From contig NZ_CP159289.1 of assembly GCF_040448675.1 (NCBI RefSeq), positions 3,435,001 through 3,499,000 of the forward strand: DNA of 64,000 nt, written 5' to 3'. Numbering within the stretch: position 1 is the first letter of the stretch; each line of letters begins with the position of its first letter. A model generated the notes under the pieces. That model was not told the origin of the DNA, did no database searches, and was given only the letters and a program-made list of their open reading frames with translations. Below, piece by piece: positions 25,385 to 34,993 of the stretch. Both the position numbers and the translations under genes were made by a program. The stretch comes from Dyadobacter sp. 676 (GTDB taxonomy: Bacteria; Bacteroidota; Bacteroidia; Cytophagales; Spirosomataceae).

Positions 25385-26539
25385 ATGGATTTCCTGAATA
25401 GATTAAGGGAAGATACCCAGGCGTGGTTTAGCAAAAACCTGAAAGGCGACCCCTGGATCTGGGGCATATGCATTATCATGCTGATGTGGAGCATCGTGGT
25501 CGTGTATAGCGCTTCCGTAAAGGACGCGTACAGCCAGATGGACGGTAATACCGAATATTATCTTTACAAACACGCATTGCTTTGTGTGCTGTCGCTCATG
25601 GTGATGTATTTCGTACACCGCGTGCCGTACATCAAGTTTGTTTACGTGACGCGCCTGGCCGTGTGGAGCTCGATTCTGCTTTTGATATTCACCATGTTTT
25701 TCGGGACATCGGTGAACGATGCGGCCCGCTGGATCGAAATTCCGGTAATCGGGCAACGTTTCCAGCCCTCGGAATGGGCCAAGGTAGCATTGGTGTCGCA
25801 TTTGTCGCTGATATTGGCGCGGCACATCAAAGGCGGCTGGAATACCCGCGAGCTTTTCATGGAACCACTCGCGCTCGTAGGCGTTGTGTGCGGGTTAATT
25901 TTCGTGAGTAACGTATCGACGGCCGTCATGCTGGCAGGCATTTGCTTTTTGCTGATGTTCGTAGGCAAAGTGCCGTTGCATTACCTCGCATTTACGGCTC
26001 TTGGCCTGGTATTTTTCGCAACCATCGCGATCCTGCTCAATTCGACACAACGTTCGGGCACGGCCCAAAGCAGGATTTCTACGTTTTTTGACAAGGATGT
26101 GGTGGTTTATCAGTCACAACAATCTTACATGGCCATGGCCCGCGGCGGGCTTTACGGGGAAGGTGTTTCCAAAAGCCGCCAGCGCCGCTTTTTGCCCGAG
26201 CCGCAGAAGGACTTCATTTTCGCCGTGGCAGTGGAGGAATATGGCACATTGGGCGGCACTACATTGATTATCCTTTATCTGATCCTTTTATACCGCGGCC
26301 TCAAAGCAATCGAGGCGACCAAGCGGCCGTTCGGCGGGTTGCTGTCGGCCGGGCTCACATTCATTGTGGTCAGTCAGGCATTTTCGGCGATGGCCGTTAC
26401 TGTCGGGCTTGTGCCGGTTACTGGGCAGACGTTGCCGTTCTTCAGCCAGGGTGGAACGTCGCTGCTTTTTACGGGTATTGCGATGGGAATGATCCTGAGC
26501 GTGAGCCGGGGTGAGATCGTGGAGGAAAAACGCATTTAG
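25385..26539 (+). CDS. ftsW: Peptidoglycan glycosyltransferase FtsW (SEDS family)
   Basis: 384-residue polytopic inner-membrane protein with about ten hydrophobic helices. SEDS hallmarks include VVYSAS after TM1, RFQPSEWAKVALV (the conserved P-SE/K motif), RFLPEPQKDFIFAVAVEEYG and the C-terminal PVTGQTLPFFSQGGTSLL. SEDS proteins polymerise lipid II with a class-B transpeptidase partner; FtsW does so at the septum. RodA is the elongation paralogue, but position between murD and murG favours FtsW. The coding start is 57 nt after murD, with murG 2 nt downstream. Confidence 0.94.
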   Translation: MDFLNRLREDTQAWFSKNLKGDPWIWGICIIMLMWSIVVVYSASVKDAYSQMDGNTEYYLYKHALLCVLSLMVMYFVHRVPYIKFVYVTRLAVWSSILLLIFTMFFGTSVNDAARWIEIPVIGQRFQPSEWAKVALVSHLSLILARHIKGGWNTRELFMEPLALVGVVCGLIFVSNVSTAVMLAGICFLLMFVGKVPLHYLAFTALGLVFFATIAILLNSTQRSGTAQSRISTFFDKDVVVYQSQQSYMAMARGGLYGEGVSKSRQRRFLPEPQKDFIFAVAVEEYGTLGGTTLIILYLILLYRGLKAIEATKRPFGGLLSAGLTFIVVSQAFSAMAVTVGLVPVTGQTLPFFSQGGTSLLFTGIAMGMILSVSRGEIVEEKRI

Positions 26540-26541
26540 AC

Positions 26542-27639
26542 ATGGCAAAGAGAGTAATTATAAGCGGAGGCGGTACAGGAGGGCACATTTACCCGGCGAT
26601 AGCCATTGCCAATGCATTGCAGCACCGGGAGCCCGCTACCGAGATATTATTCGTGGGTGCGTTGGGTAAAATGGAAATGGAAAAAGTACCGCGCGCCGGT
26701 TATAAGATCGTAGGCCTGCCTATTGCCGGCATCAAGAGGAGCCTTTCCCTTGAAAACCTTGCGTTGCCGTTCAAAATGTTGCGCAGCCTGATGAAGGCGA
26801 AGGAGGTCATCAGGGAATTCAAGCCCGACGTTGCTGTGGGAGTGGGGGGCTTTGCCAGCGGACCGTTGCTGATGATGGCGTCCATGGCCGGCATTCCTAC
26901 ATTAATTCAGGAGCAGAATTCCTACGCAGGCATTACGAATAAAATCCTCGCCAAAAGGGCTGCCAGAATATGTGTGGCTTACCCGGGAATGGAAGCATTT
27001 TTCCCGAAAGAGAAAATTACATTACTGGGCAATCCAGTACGGAGCGACATCACTTATGTGCATTTAAAGCGGAGCGCAGGGCTGGAACATTTTGAGCTGA
27101 ACGAGGGCTTGAAAACGCTTTTCGTCATGGGTGGAAGCCTGGGCGCGCGCTCGATCAACGAAAGCATTACCGAAGGCCTCGGCCGGTTGGTAGACGCGGG
27201 TCATCAGGTACTTTGGCAAACAGGCAAAAACGATATTGACAAAGCCAAAGCAGTCATCGAAAAGCTCGGTACCGACCGGGTGAAGGCGTTCGACTTTATC
27301 TATACCATGGACCTCGCCTACGCGGTGGCGGATGTGGTCGTATCACGTGCGGGCGCATTGTCAGTTTCGGAGTTGTGCCTGGCCGCCAAGCCGGCCATTC
27401 TCGTGCCATTTCCGTATGCTTCGGAAGATCATCAGACAAAGAATGCGATGAACCTGGTCGACGGTGACGCGGCCATCCTCGTCAAAGACCCGGAAGCGCG
27501 TGAGAAGCTGGTAGACCAGGCATTGGCCTTGCTCGACGATGTGGCGCGTCAGCGTGAGTTACAAATGAATATCAACAAACTGGCAAGGCCCGGCGCGGCG
27601 GACGACATTGCCGCGGAAGTTTTAAAATTGATACAGTAA
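26542..27639 (+). CDS. murG: UDP-GlcNAc:lipid I N-acetylglucosaminyltransferase
   Basis: 365-residue GT-B glycosyltransferase that converts lipid I to lipid II at the inner face of the membrane. The N-terminal glycine-rich loop GGGTGGHIYPA (residues 9-19) binds the lipid-linked acceptor. GSLGAR (second G loop) lies near residue 196, and SRAGALSVSELCLAAKPAILVPFPYASEDHQ forms the UDP-GlcNAc site, described here in parts: SRAGALSVSE and PFPYASEDHQ. It is 2 nt after ftsW and 15 nt before murC, so it is part of one transcript. Confidence 0.97.
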   Translation: MAKRVIISGGGTGGHIYPAIAIANALQHREPATEILFVGALGKMEMEKVPRAGYKIVGLPIAGIKRSLSLENLALPFKMLRSLMKAKEVIREFKPDVAVGVGGFASGPLLMMASMAGIPTLIQEQNSYAGITNKILAKRAARICVAYPGMEAFFPKEKITLLGNPVRSDITYVHLKRSAGLEHFELNEGLKTLFVMGGSLGARSINESITEGLGRLVDAGHQVLWQTGKNDIDKAKAVIEKLGTDRVKAFDFIYTMDLAYAVADVVVSRAGALSVSELCLAAKPAILVPFPYASEDHQTKNAMNLVDGDAAILVKDPEAREKLVDQALALLDDVARQRELQMNINKLARPGAADDIAAEVLKLIQ

Positions 27640-27654
27640 CCCCAAGATTCAAAT

Positions 27655-29061
27655 ATGATGTCATCCTCTGTGACGAACTGGAAATATATCTATTTTGTAG
27701 GAATAGGCGGGATCGGAATGAGTGCGCTCGCACGATGGTTCAAGGCCAATGGATTTGAAGTTGCGGGTTATGACAAAACCATGACGCCGCTCGTAGGCAA
27801 GCTCATCGAGGAAGGCATTCCGGTAACGCTGGAAGACGAAGTGTCGGCCATCCCCGCCGAATTTACAGCCGATTCACAGCAAACGCTCGTTGTTTACACA
27901 CCTGCGGTACCGGTCCGGCACAAGCAGATGCATTATTTCCGGGACGGGAATTTTATGATCCTGAAACGCTCGCAGGTATTGGGCATCCTGACCCAGAATC
28001 TGAGAACGATCGGCGTTGCGGGTACGCACGGGAAAACGACCACGTCCTCGCTCATTGCGCATATCCTGCGCCACGCGCATGTGAACAGCACGGCGTTTTT
28101 GGGAGGCATTACGCAGAATTATGGCACTAACCTCCTTCTGAACGAGCCGACCGACAGGCTGGAAGAGGTTTTCTGTGTCGTGGAGGCCGACGAATTCGAT
28201 CGCTCGTTCCTGACATTGTTTCCCGAAATAGCGATCGTGACTTCCACCGATGCCGATCACCTCGATATTTACGGTAAACATGAAGCCGTACTCGAGTCCT
28301 TCCGCGACTACGTAAGTCAGGTCGACGAACACGGCGCATTGTTTATGCGCGAGGGACTGGAAATCGCGGACAGCTGCAAGGCGAAGGTATTCACCTATTC
28401 CCTAAACAGCGGCCCATATCGCTCCGCCAATATCCGCATCGAAAATGCCCGCTTTGTATTCGACTTGATTTATCCGGACGGGGTGATCGGGGGCATTGCG
28501 ATGAAAATTCCTGGTTACCATAACATCGAAAACTCGATTGCCGCCAGCGCGGTAGCGTTATATATTGGTGTAGAACCGGAGAAGATCATGGAAGCGCTGG
28601 AAAGTTACGGAGGCGTGAAACGTCGCTTCGAATACCAGGTTGAGGAAGAGGGCAAAGTGTATATCGATGATTACGCACACCACCCGACGGAGATCGAGGC
28701 ATTCCTGTCGTCGGTGAAGGGGCTATACCCCGGGCGCCACGTGACGGCCATTTTCCAGCCGCATCTTTTCACACGGACAAGAGATTTTGCAGATGGTTTC
28801 GCCGAAAGTTTGTCGCTGGCCGACCGCCTGTTGTTGCTGGATATTTACCCCGCACGAGAGTTGCCGATCGAGGGCGTCGATTCCCGGATGATCCTCGATA
28901 AAGTGACCGCCGCCGATAAACAACTGGTTGCAAAAGAAGAAGTTTTACAACTTTTAAAAGAATTAAATACGGATATTGTGGTTACAATCGGTGCCGGGGA
29001 TATCGATACTTTGGTCGGTCCGATTAAGAATTTGCTTCAAAAGACCGTTGCGAATAATTAG
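27655..29061 (+). CDS. murC: UDP-N-acetylmuramate--L-alanine ligase
   Basis: 468 residues. It adds L-alanine to UDP-MurNAc, the first amino acid of the stem peptide. The N-terminal domain has FVGIGGIGMSALARW; the P-loop GTHGKTT is at residues 123-129; EADEFDRSFL and TSTDADHLDIYG are Mur ligase motifs; YIDDYAHHPTEIEA and FQPHLFTRT belong to the C-terminal domain. The adjacent ATG codons at 27655 and 27658 make the first residue ambiguous by one. It is 25 nt upstream of the ftsQ start. Confidence 0.97.
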   Translation: MMSSSVTNWKYIYFVGIGGIGMSALARWFKANGFEVAGYDKTMTPLVGKLIEEGIPVTLEDEVSAIPAEFTADSQQTLVVYTPAVPVRHKQMHYFRDGNFMILKRSQVLGILTQNLRTIGVAGTHGKTTTSSLIAHILRHAHVNSTAFLGGITQNYGTNLLLNEPTDRLEEVFCVVEADEFDRSFLTLFPEIAIVTSTDADHLDIYGKHEAVLESFRDYVSQVDEHGALFMREGLEIADSCKAKVFTYSLNSGPYRSANIRIENARFVFDLIYPDGVIGGIAMKIPGYHNIENSIAASAVALYIGVEPEKIMEALESYGGVKRRFEYQVEEEGKVYIDDYAHHPTEIEAFLSSVKGLYPGRHVTAIFQPHLFTRTRDFADGFAESLSLADRLLLLDIYPARELPIEGVDSRMILDKVTAADKQLVAKEEVLQLLKELNTDIVVTIGAGDIDTLVGPIKNLLQKTVANN

Positions 29062-29086
29062 TCAAAGCATTTTTAATATTACTAAG

Positions 29087-29863
29087 ATGTTACGTAAATT
29101 TGACTATTCATGGCTTTTGTTGAAACGTAGTTTGTGGCTCATTCTGCCAATTGCCGGCATCGGCATGGCAGAAAGCAAGCTGGGACAACAGCGTTGTACA
29201 AATCTCGTAATATCGATCCAGGGTGATTCGGGTACACGTTTCCTGAACCCAATGGATGTACAAATGCTGCTCACCGAGAACGGCGGCGATCCGCTGATCG
29301 GGGCAAGGCTCAAAGATGTCGCCTTGCACGATCTGGAAAACCGCGTTACGCGCAATAAACTGATCAAGAAATGTCAGGTTTTTCGTGACCTCAAGGGCAA
29401 TATAGTAGTCGAAGTAGAGCAGGAGAAACCGCTTGCGCGCTGGATTAACACTTCGGAAAATGGGGAAATGCGGAACACATCGGGATACTATATCAACCAC
29501 GAGGGCGTTTTTTTTCCTCTATCAGAAAGTTATTCAGCAAGAACGTTACTGGTTTCAGGGGCGTATTTCAACAACCCTCAAAAGCTGAGGTCCGAAAAGG
29601 GCGCTCAGGTTTTGGAGTTATTGCGCTTTCTGAACACCGACCCGTTCTGGAAAGCGCAGGTTACGCAGCTGAATGTGGATAAGGATGGTGAGATAGACCT
29701 GATGACGTTGCTGGGCGACCAGCGGGTCGAGCTGGGAACGGCGGAGAATTTCGAGTCCAAGTTCAAAAAACTCCGCATCTTTTATGACAAGGTGCTGAGC
29801 AAGGACTGGAGTCGGTACAAGAGAATTAGTGTTAAGTTTCAAGATCAAATAGTTTGTGAATAA
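29087..29863 (+). CDS. ftsQ: Cell division protein FtsQ-like
   Basis: 258 residues from ATG 29087, which avoids a long overlap with murC that upstream alternative starts would require. A short cytoplasmic stretch precedes one N-terminal membrane segment (SLWLILPIAGIGMAES). The rest is periplasmic, with a divergent POTRA-like region (VSIQGDSGTRFLNPMDVQML-like; actual start NLVISIQG) and VEQEKPLARWIN. FtsQ links early and late divisome proteins. Sequence conservation is low in Bacteroidota, so position between murC and ftsA carries much of the identification. ftsA begins 15 nt downstream. Confidence 0.85.
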   Translation: MLRKFDYSWLLLKRSLWLILPIAGIGMAESKLGQQRCTNLVISIQGDSGTRFLNPMDVQMLLTENGGDPLIGARLKDVALHDLENRVTRNKLIKKCQVFRDLKGNIVVEVEQEKPLARWINTSENGEMRNTSGYYINHEGVFFPLSESYSARTLLVSGAYFNNPQKLRSEKGAQVLELLRFLNTDPFWKAQVTQLNVDKDGEIDLMTLLGDQRVELGTAENFESKFKKLRIFYDKVLSKDWSRYKRISVKFQDQIVCE

Positions 29864-29878
29864 TAATTCACCATCAGC

Positions 29879-31226
29879 ATGGCACACGATAAGATTGTAG
29901 TTGGGGTAGATATTGGAAGTACCAAAATAGCCGTGGTGGCCGCACAGGGATCGGCTGCACGGCGAAACAATATCGAGATTCTGGGCTTCAGCGAAGTCCC
30001 CGTGCCGGCCGGAGCAGTGGTGAACGGCTCCGTTGAAAACATTAAACAGGTTGGCAGTGCGATCAAGGAAGCGCTCGCGGAAGCGTCTTCGCGTTCGGAT
30101 CTTGATATTGGTATCGTAAATGTAAGCTTCGGCGGCACGCACGTAAAAGTGAGCGCGCAAAGCGACGGCGTGATCCGCCCGTCGGCATCATCCGGGGAAG
30201 AAGTAACGCAGCGGGATGTGGACCAGCTTGTCGACGACATGTACCGTGCGAAGATCGAGCCGAATTTCGATGTGCTGCATGTCCTGCCCATGGATTTTAC
30301 GGTCGATAACTCGACGGGCGTACGCGAGCCGGTGGGGCGCACCGGCATTAAGCTCGGCGGAAATTTCCTCGTGGTTTCGGCAAACAGCCAGTCGATTTTG
30401 CGTACGAAGAAAAGCCTGGCGGATGCGGACCAGGGGCTGAAATGCGACAAACTGGTACTGGCACCTCTGGCAACCAGCTTGGCGGTTCTTACAGACAATG
30501 AAATGAAGGCGGGCATCGCGATGGTAGATATCGGCGACCATACCACGGACCTGATCATTTACCACGACCGTATTGTGCGCCACATCGCTTCGTTTCCTAT
30601 CGGCGGAAGGCACATTACCGCCGACCTTGAAGTAGGGTGCGGTATTCAGTTCGAGAATGCCGAACAACTGAAAAAAGAATATGGCTCGGCGGTTTCGGCC
30701 GATGTGCCTTTGAATGTAGAAATTCTGATCAATTACCTGGCGGGCCGCCAGCCTAAACCGGTTCTTAAAAAGAACGTAGCGCTGATCATTGAGGAACGGT
30801 TGAAAGAAATCGCTGCGATGGTTTATGCGGAGATTATCAAATCGGGGTATGGCGACCGGCTGATCGGCGGTTTAGTACTTACGGGGGGGATCTGCCAATA
30901 TTCCGGATATAGAGGTTTTGTTTGAGAAAATCACAGACATGTCGGTACGCGTGGGCTATCCCGAAAATCTGGAACGCACAGCCAAAGCGGATGCAGTGAG
31001 CAATTCTTCTTTCAACACGGCGATCGGCCTGGCCTGGGCCGGATTGAAATCGGTCGATCCGCGCGTGAAATCGGTCTGTAAGCCAGCATCTGCATTCAAT
31101 ACAGGCAACGTGGTTCAGAAAGAGCCGGTTAAGGAAGTAAAAGAGACTCCGAAGCGCAACGGTACGTTTTGGGACAGCTTTACCGGTATTATCGGAAAGA
31201 AAGACGATAGTCTTGGAGATTATTAA
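29879..31226 (+). pseudogene. ftsA: Cell division protein FtsA, frameshifted in a G7 run
   Basis: The first frame (29879-30925) encodes the actin-fold protein with VVGVDIGSTKIAVV (phosphate 1), SFGGTHVKVSAQ of the 1C subdomain, VDIGDHTTDLIIY (phosphate 2) and GGRHITADLEVG, then derails after GGLVLTGG. The expected continuation SANIPDIEVLFEKITDMSVRVGYPE is read one frame over, through to 31226. The switch lies at seven G residues, 30883-30889; six would give one 448-residue FtsA with its adenosine motif intact. FtsA tethers FtsZ to the membrane and is normally essential, so a sequencing or assembly indel is the most likely explanation. ftsZ follows after 33 nt. Confidence 0.9.
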
Positions 31227-31259
31227 CAGCCAAATCACATACTCAACCCCGGAAAGAAT

Positions 31260-32702
31260 ATGAACAAAAGCTTGTTGCACGCATTAGACCAGGACTATAT
31301 AGTGAACGAAATCGTCAAAGACCAGCCAGACGGAGAGGGCCACGGCGACCCGGCTATCATCAAGGTGATCGGTGTCGGCGGAGGCGGTAGCAATGCTGTG
31401 AACTACATGTTTCAAAAGAAAATCAAAGATGTAGAATTCGCGGTTTGCAACACGGACAGGCAGGCTTTGGCCAACAGTCCGGTTCCGGTGAAGATCCAGC
31501 TGGGTGCTACCCTCACGCAAGGTCTCGGGGCTGGTACTGATGCGACGAAAGGAAAAGAAGCGGCCCTGGAAACCATCGAGGAGATCAAGGGATTGCTCGG
31601 CGGATCTACGCAAATGGTATTTATCACTGCCGGTATGGGCGGCGGCACAGGTACAGGAGCCGCTCCGGTAATCGCACAGTTGGCGAAGGAAATGGGCAAA
31701 CTGACCGTCGCCGTCGTAACAGCGCCATATACCTGGGAAGGACTCGACAAGAAAGAGCAGGCGCTCGAAGGTATCGAGCAGCTGAAAGAGTACAGCGATA
31801 CCGTTCTCGTCGTTTTGAACGACAAGCTGGAAGAGCTTTATGAGGATATGACCCTCACCCAGGCATTTGCCGAGGCCGACGGCATTCTTCTCAATGCGGT
31901 AAAAAGTATTTCCGAGATCATTACCACGAACGGTAATATCAACACCGACTTCAAGGATGTGGAGAAAGTGTTGAAAAGCGCCGGCCAGTCGGTTATGGGA
32001 ACAGCCGAGGCAATTGGCCCGGAACGCGCTCAAAAAGCTATCAAAGAGGCGCTAGACTCGCCATTGCTGAACGACCGCGACATTCGTGGCGCAAAACGCA
32101 TCCTCGTGACTTTGGCAACCAGCAAAAAAAAGGAAGCCACCATGAAGGAGCAGCGCGAAATCTGGCAGTACGTGCTCTCGCAGGTAGGCGGCGAAGCCCG
32201 GATGTTCAAACTCGGCACTATCACCGACGATTCGCTGGATGACAGGCTGCGCGTCACGATCGTCGCAGCTGGTTTTGACAGCATCGAATCGCCGATACCG
32301 GGTATTCAGCTGAAAGGAATTAAAGGCAGGCAGGAAGAAAAACCGGCAGTGGTGGCGGAAGAACCAAAAGTGGAGGTCCCCGAACCTGTAAGGGAAGAAG
32401 AACTGGTTTTGACCGGTGAACTGGAAGAAAATACGCCGACCGGCTCGATCGATATTGTTCTGGAAGACGAGCCCGTGACCCGCGGCTTCGACCCTATCAA
32501 TATATCGCTGACCGAACTGGAACCACAGGACGAATGGACCGACGAGGACGCATTGAAAATGGAGATGATGATCAATTCTTTCAAAGAGGGCCTCGTAAAA
32601 TATTCCGACCTGGAAGGCCCGGCGTTCCGCAGGAGCAGGGTAGAGCTTTGGAAGCGGCCCGCCATTCCGGCCCACGAAATGGAACAGCACTGGTTGAAAT
32701 AG
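31260..32702 (+). CDS. ftsZ: Cell division GTPase FtsZ
   Basis: 480 residues. The tubulin-like GTPase contains IKVIGVGGGGSNAVNYM, the signature GGGTGTG at residues 127-133 and NTDFKDVEKVLKSAGQSVMGT (T7 synergy loop region, NTDFKDVEKV). Residues about 340 onward form a long acidic Pro/Glu-rich linker (EEKPAVVAEEPKVEVPEP) ending RPAIPAHEMEQHWLK, longer than in E. coli and typical for the phylum. It polymerises into the Z-ring that recruits the divisome. It is the last gene of the cluster, followed by a textbook terminator. Confidence 0.98.
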   Translation: MNKSLLHALDQDYIVNEIVKDQPDGEGHGDPAIIKVIGVGGGGSNAVNYMFQKKIKDVEFAVCNTDRQALANSPVPVKIQLGATLTQGLGAGTDATKGKEAALETIEEIKGLLGGSTQMVFITAGMGGGTGTGAAPVIAQLAKEMGKLTVAVVTAPYTWEGLDKKEQALEGIEQLKEYSDTVLVVLNDKLEELYEDMTLTQAFAEADGILLNAVKSISEIITTNGNINTDFKDVEKVLKSAGQSVMGTAEAIGPERAQKAIKEALDSPLLNDRDIRGAKRILVTLATSKKKEATMKEQREIWQYVLSQVGGEARMFKLGTITDDSLDDRLRVTIVAAGFDSIESPIPGIQLKGIKGRQEEKPAVVAEEPKVEVPEPVREEELVLTGELEENTPTGSIDIVLEDEPVTRGFDPINISLTELEPQDEWTDEDALKMEMMINSFKEGLVKYSDLEGPAFRRSRVELWKRPAIPAHEMEQHWLK

Positions 32703-32712
32703 TATTACTGTA

Positions 32713-32739
32713 AAGGGAGCTTCGAGCTCCCTTTTTTAT
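32713..32739 (+). terminator. Terminator of the mur-fts cluster
   Basis: AAAGGGAGCT (32713-32722) pairs with AGCTCCCTTT (32726-32735) around a three-base loop, followed by TTT. It lies between ftsZ and the convergent FMN-reductase gene. Confidence 0.93.
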
Positions 32740-32741
32740 GG

Positions 32742-33284
32742 CTAGAAATGGATGATCTGCCCGGCCTGAATTTCCAGCAGTTCCTTGTATAATGCGTTTG
32801 AAATCACATTATCGCTGTAATGTGAGCGTATGTGCGCGAGTTTTACGCGCAGTGCGAGGGTGTTCATGCCCAGGTAGCTGAAAACGTCGTTCAAATGGCT
32901 CAATGCAATGGCTGCCCCCTGCATGTTCGACGAAAGCCCGACCAATGCGGCTTTCTTATTGGAAAAGCTGTTGGGATACGGCAGGCCGTCGATAAACGCT
33001 TTTAAAACACCGGGATAAGAGCCATTATATTCGGGAACGATGAATACGAACTTGTCGGTCTGTTCCAGTAAGGATTTCAGATTATTGAAGGCCTCGTTTT
33101 TGCCTGTATTGGCATACAATGCGGAGACGGTAAAATCGTCGGGGAGGTTTACCAGATCGAGGATGATGCTCCGGGCTCCGAGCTGTTGAAGTACGCCCTG
33201 GTAATAATCTGCAATTTTCCTGGACATCGAGTTGGGCCGGTTGGTGCCAACAATGATGACTATGGGCGATGTAGATGGAGTCAT
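32742..33284 (-). CDS. NAD(P)H-dependent FMN reductase family protein
   Basis: 180-residue flavodoxin-like protein. The phosphate-binding loop IVGTNRPNSMSRKIA (residues about 9-23) and the flavin-contacting VPEYNGSYPGVLKAFIDGL (about 80-98) are those of the NADPH-dependent FMN/azo/chromate reductase family. Such enzymes use FMN to reduce quinones or xenobiotics in the cytoplasm. The natural substrate is unknown. It is convergent with ftsZ and divergent from accD, as a single-gene unit. Confidence 0.9.
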   Translation of the reverse strand: MTPSTSPIVIIVGTNRPNSMSRKIADYYQGVLQQLGARSIILDLVNLPDDFTVSALYANTGKNEAFNNLKSLLEQTDKFVFIVPEYNGSYPGVLKAFIDGLPYPNSFSNKKAALVGLSSNMQGAAIALSHLNDVFSYLGMNTLALRVKLAHIRSHYSDNVISNALYKELLEIQAGQIIHF

Positions 33285-33449
33285 TTGAAAACTCGGATGA
33301 ACGGCTTATCGGGTACGGCCGGTTATGTTGGTTGTCATTAGTAACAAATAATGGATAAAATTGTTCTGACAGAGCAGTTCTGCGAGGCAAAACTAACTGC
33401 CAAACCGACACGTTACCAGGCAGTTTTCATGATACACGACAATTATTCT

Positions 33450-33457
33450 TATATTTG
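33450..33457 (+). promoter_or_regulatory. -7 box upstream of accD
   Basis: TATATTTG fits TAnnTTTG exactly. No good TTTG lies at the -33 position, where TTTTC occurs. The predicted leader to accD is about 70 nt. Confidence 0.6.
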
Positions 33458-33534
33458 AGCCCGTTATTCACCGTGAAATTAAAGTAATTATCTGATTTTC
33501 AGATTGTTATACATAAATCAACCCACATACAAAT

Positions 33535-34377
33535 ATGTCCTGGTTTATTCGCAAAGAAAAAGGTATCAATACACCGACTGAAATGAAGCGCGAAGCGCCG
33601 GACGGTTTGTGGTACCAATGTCCCAATTGCAAAAAAATCACTCCTACCAGGGAACATAAGCAGAATGCTTTTACCTGCCCGCATTGTAACTATCACGAAA
33701 AAGTCGGGTCGGATGTGTATTTCAACCTGCTTTTCGATGACGATGAATTTATCGAGCTCGATGCCAACCTCGTTTCCGGCGACCCGCTCGGTTTCGTAGA
33801 TACCAAAGCTTATCCGGACCGGATCAAGTCGACGATGAAAAAAACAGGGTTGAAAGACGCGGTTCGTACCGGTCACGGTAAAATGAATGGACTGGACCTC
33901 GTCATCGCCTGTATGGATTTCAGCTTTATCGGTGGATCGATGGGTTCGGTAGTAGGAGAGAAAATCGCCCGTGCGATTTCTTACTCCCTCGAAAAAAAGA
34001 TCCCTTTCCTGATGATTTCCAAGTCGGGAGGGGCCCGGATGATGGAGGCAGGGTTTTCACTGATGCAGATGGCCAAGACCTCGGCACGCCTGGCGCAATT
34101 GTCGGAGGCCAGGATACCGTATATTTCGCTGTTAACAGACCCTACAACCGGCGGTGTTACAGCATCTTACGCGATGCTCGGCGACTTCAATATTTCGGAG
34201 CCCGAAGCGTTGATCGGCTTCGCCGGTCCACGGGTAATTCGCGAGACGATCGGTAAGGACCTGCCGAAAGGTTTCCAAAGCGCGGAATTCCTACTGGAAC
34301 ATGGTTTCCTGGACTTTATCGTCGATCGCAAGGATTTGAAAGATAAATTGACAAGCCTGCTGAATATGCTGAAATAG
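33535..34377 (+). CDS. accD: Acetyl-CoA carboxylase carboxyltransferase subunit beta
   Basis: 280 residues. With the alpha subunit AccA it transfers the carboxyl group from biotin to acetyl-CoA, forming malonyl-CoA for fatty acid synthesis. The N-terminal zinc ribbon is complete: Cys29, Cys32 (QCPNC), Cys48, Cys51 (TCPHC). The crotonase-like core has [40 protein letters not shown] (in parts) and [18 protein letters not shown]. The length and start are normal. accA is not adjacent. It has its own -7 box and a 13-bp hairpin terminator. Confidence 0.98.
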   Translation: MSWFIRKEKGINTPTEMKREAPDGLWYQCPNCKKITPTREHKQNAFTCPHCNYHEKVGSDVYFNLLFDDDEFIELDANLVSGDPLGFVDTKAYPDRIKSTMKKTGLKDAVRTGHGKMNGLDLVIACMDFSFIGGSMGSVVGEKIARAISYSLEKKIPFLMISKSGGARMMEAGFSLMQMAKTSARLAQLSEARIPYISLLTDPTTGGVTASYAMLGDFNISEPEALIGFAGPRVIRETIGKDLPKGFQSAEFLLEHGFLDFIVDRKDLKDKLTSLLNMLK

Positions 34378-34390
34378 GCAATAGTATTGA

Positions 34391-34429
34391 GCGAAGCGGC
34401 CCGTCAGGTTATCTGGCGGGCCGCTTCGC
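34391..34429. terminator. Bidirectional hairpin between accD and the NTF2-like gene
   Basis: GCGAAGCGGCCCG (34391-34403) and CGGGCCGCTTCGC (34417-34429) form a perfect 13-bp stem. It is followed by ATTTAATATAATAA on the plus strand, without a long T-run. Position between convergent genes supports a termination role. Confidence 0.78.
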
Positions 34430-34461
34430 ATTTAATATAATAATGCTGTTTGCATTGCGGA

Positions 34462-34935
34462 TCAGGGGCAAGCGTCTTTCCGGCGCGTGTCGGTGATATC
34501 GTTGATCTTCCAGCCGGCGCCGGTTTTGATGAGGTTAAAAACATTGACGCCGCAATGCGAGAATTTCTCGCCGAGGTAAAATTTATACGGCGCCCATAAC
34601 AGGGCCATCGGCCCGTCGACGGAGATTTTGACGTCGTAAATGCGTTCGTCCCATTTTTCCTTATGCGGCGTGCCTACGGCTTTCACGAAACCATCGACGC
34701 TGCCTTTGTGGATAACGACCGAGTCGGCGGCGTTTTTGGAAATGGAAGTCAGTGTGCATTGTTTGGTAAACACGTTTCTGACGGCGGTCGAATCGCCGTT
34801 GCGCATTCCATCGAACAGTTTATCGACGACGTCGCGCGCGGCGGTGGCTTCCGCTTGCGCGCATGCACGATTTGCGGCGGATGCGGCAATGGTAAAAAGT
34901 AGTGCGGACGTCAGGAAATGGCTAATAGGTTTCAT
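34462..34935 (-). CDS. Exported NTF2-like (SnoaL-type) protein
   Basis: 157 residues with a signal peptide (FLTSALLFTIAASAANRACAQ, cut after AQ near residue 27). The mature domain shows the NTF2-like cone pattern: DVVDKLFDGMRNGDSTAVRNVF, VDGFVKAVG, MALLWAPYKFYLGEKFSHCGVNVFNLIKT and a final GWKINDITDTRR, given here as landmarks around residues 35-150. The fold serves many enzymes and binding proteins; this periplasmic branch has no assigned function. It is divergent from smpB and convergent with accD. Confidence 0.82.
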   Translation of the reverse strand: MKPISHFLTSALLFTIAASAANRACAQAEATAARDVVDKLFDGMRNGDSTAVRNVFTKQCTLTSISKNAADSVVIHKGSVDGFVKAVGTPHKEKWDERIYDVKISVDGPMALLWAPYKFYLGEKFSHCGVNVFNLIKTGAGWKINDITDTRRKDACP

Positions 34936-34993
34936 TGGTATATTTTAACAAAAACTTAATTTTAAGCCCCTTTGCAAAATTTTGGGAATCGAT

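Noticed and set aside
28976..29086. Longer ftsQ start overlapping murC
   Set aside because: The upstream extension translates murC coding sequence out of frame, whereas ATG 29087 gives the expected short cytoplasmic N-terminus before the membrane segment.
30880..30930. Programmed -1 frameshift in ftsA
   Set aside because: The join needs +1 or -2, not -1; there is no clear stimulatory structure or shifty X-XXY-YYZ arrangement in the right register, and a homopolymer indel explains it more simply.
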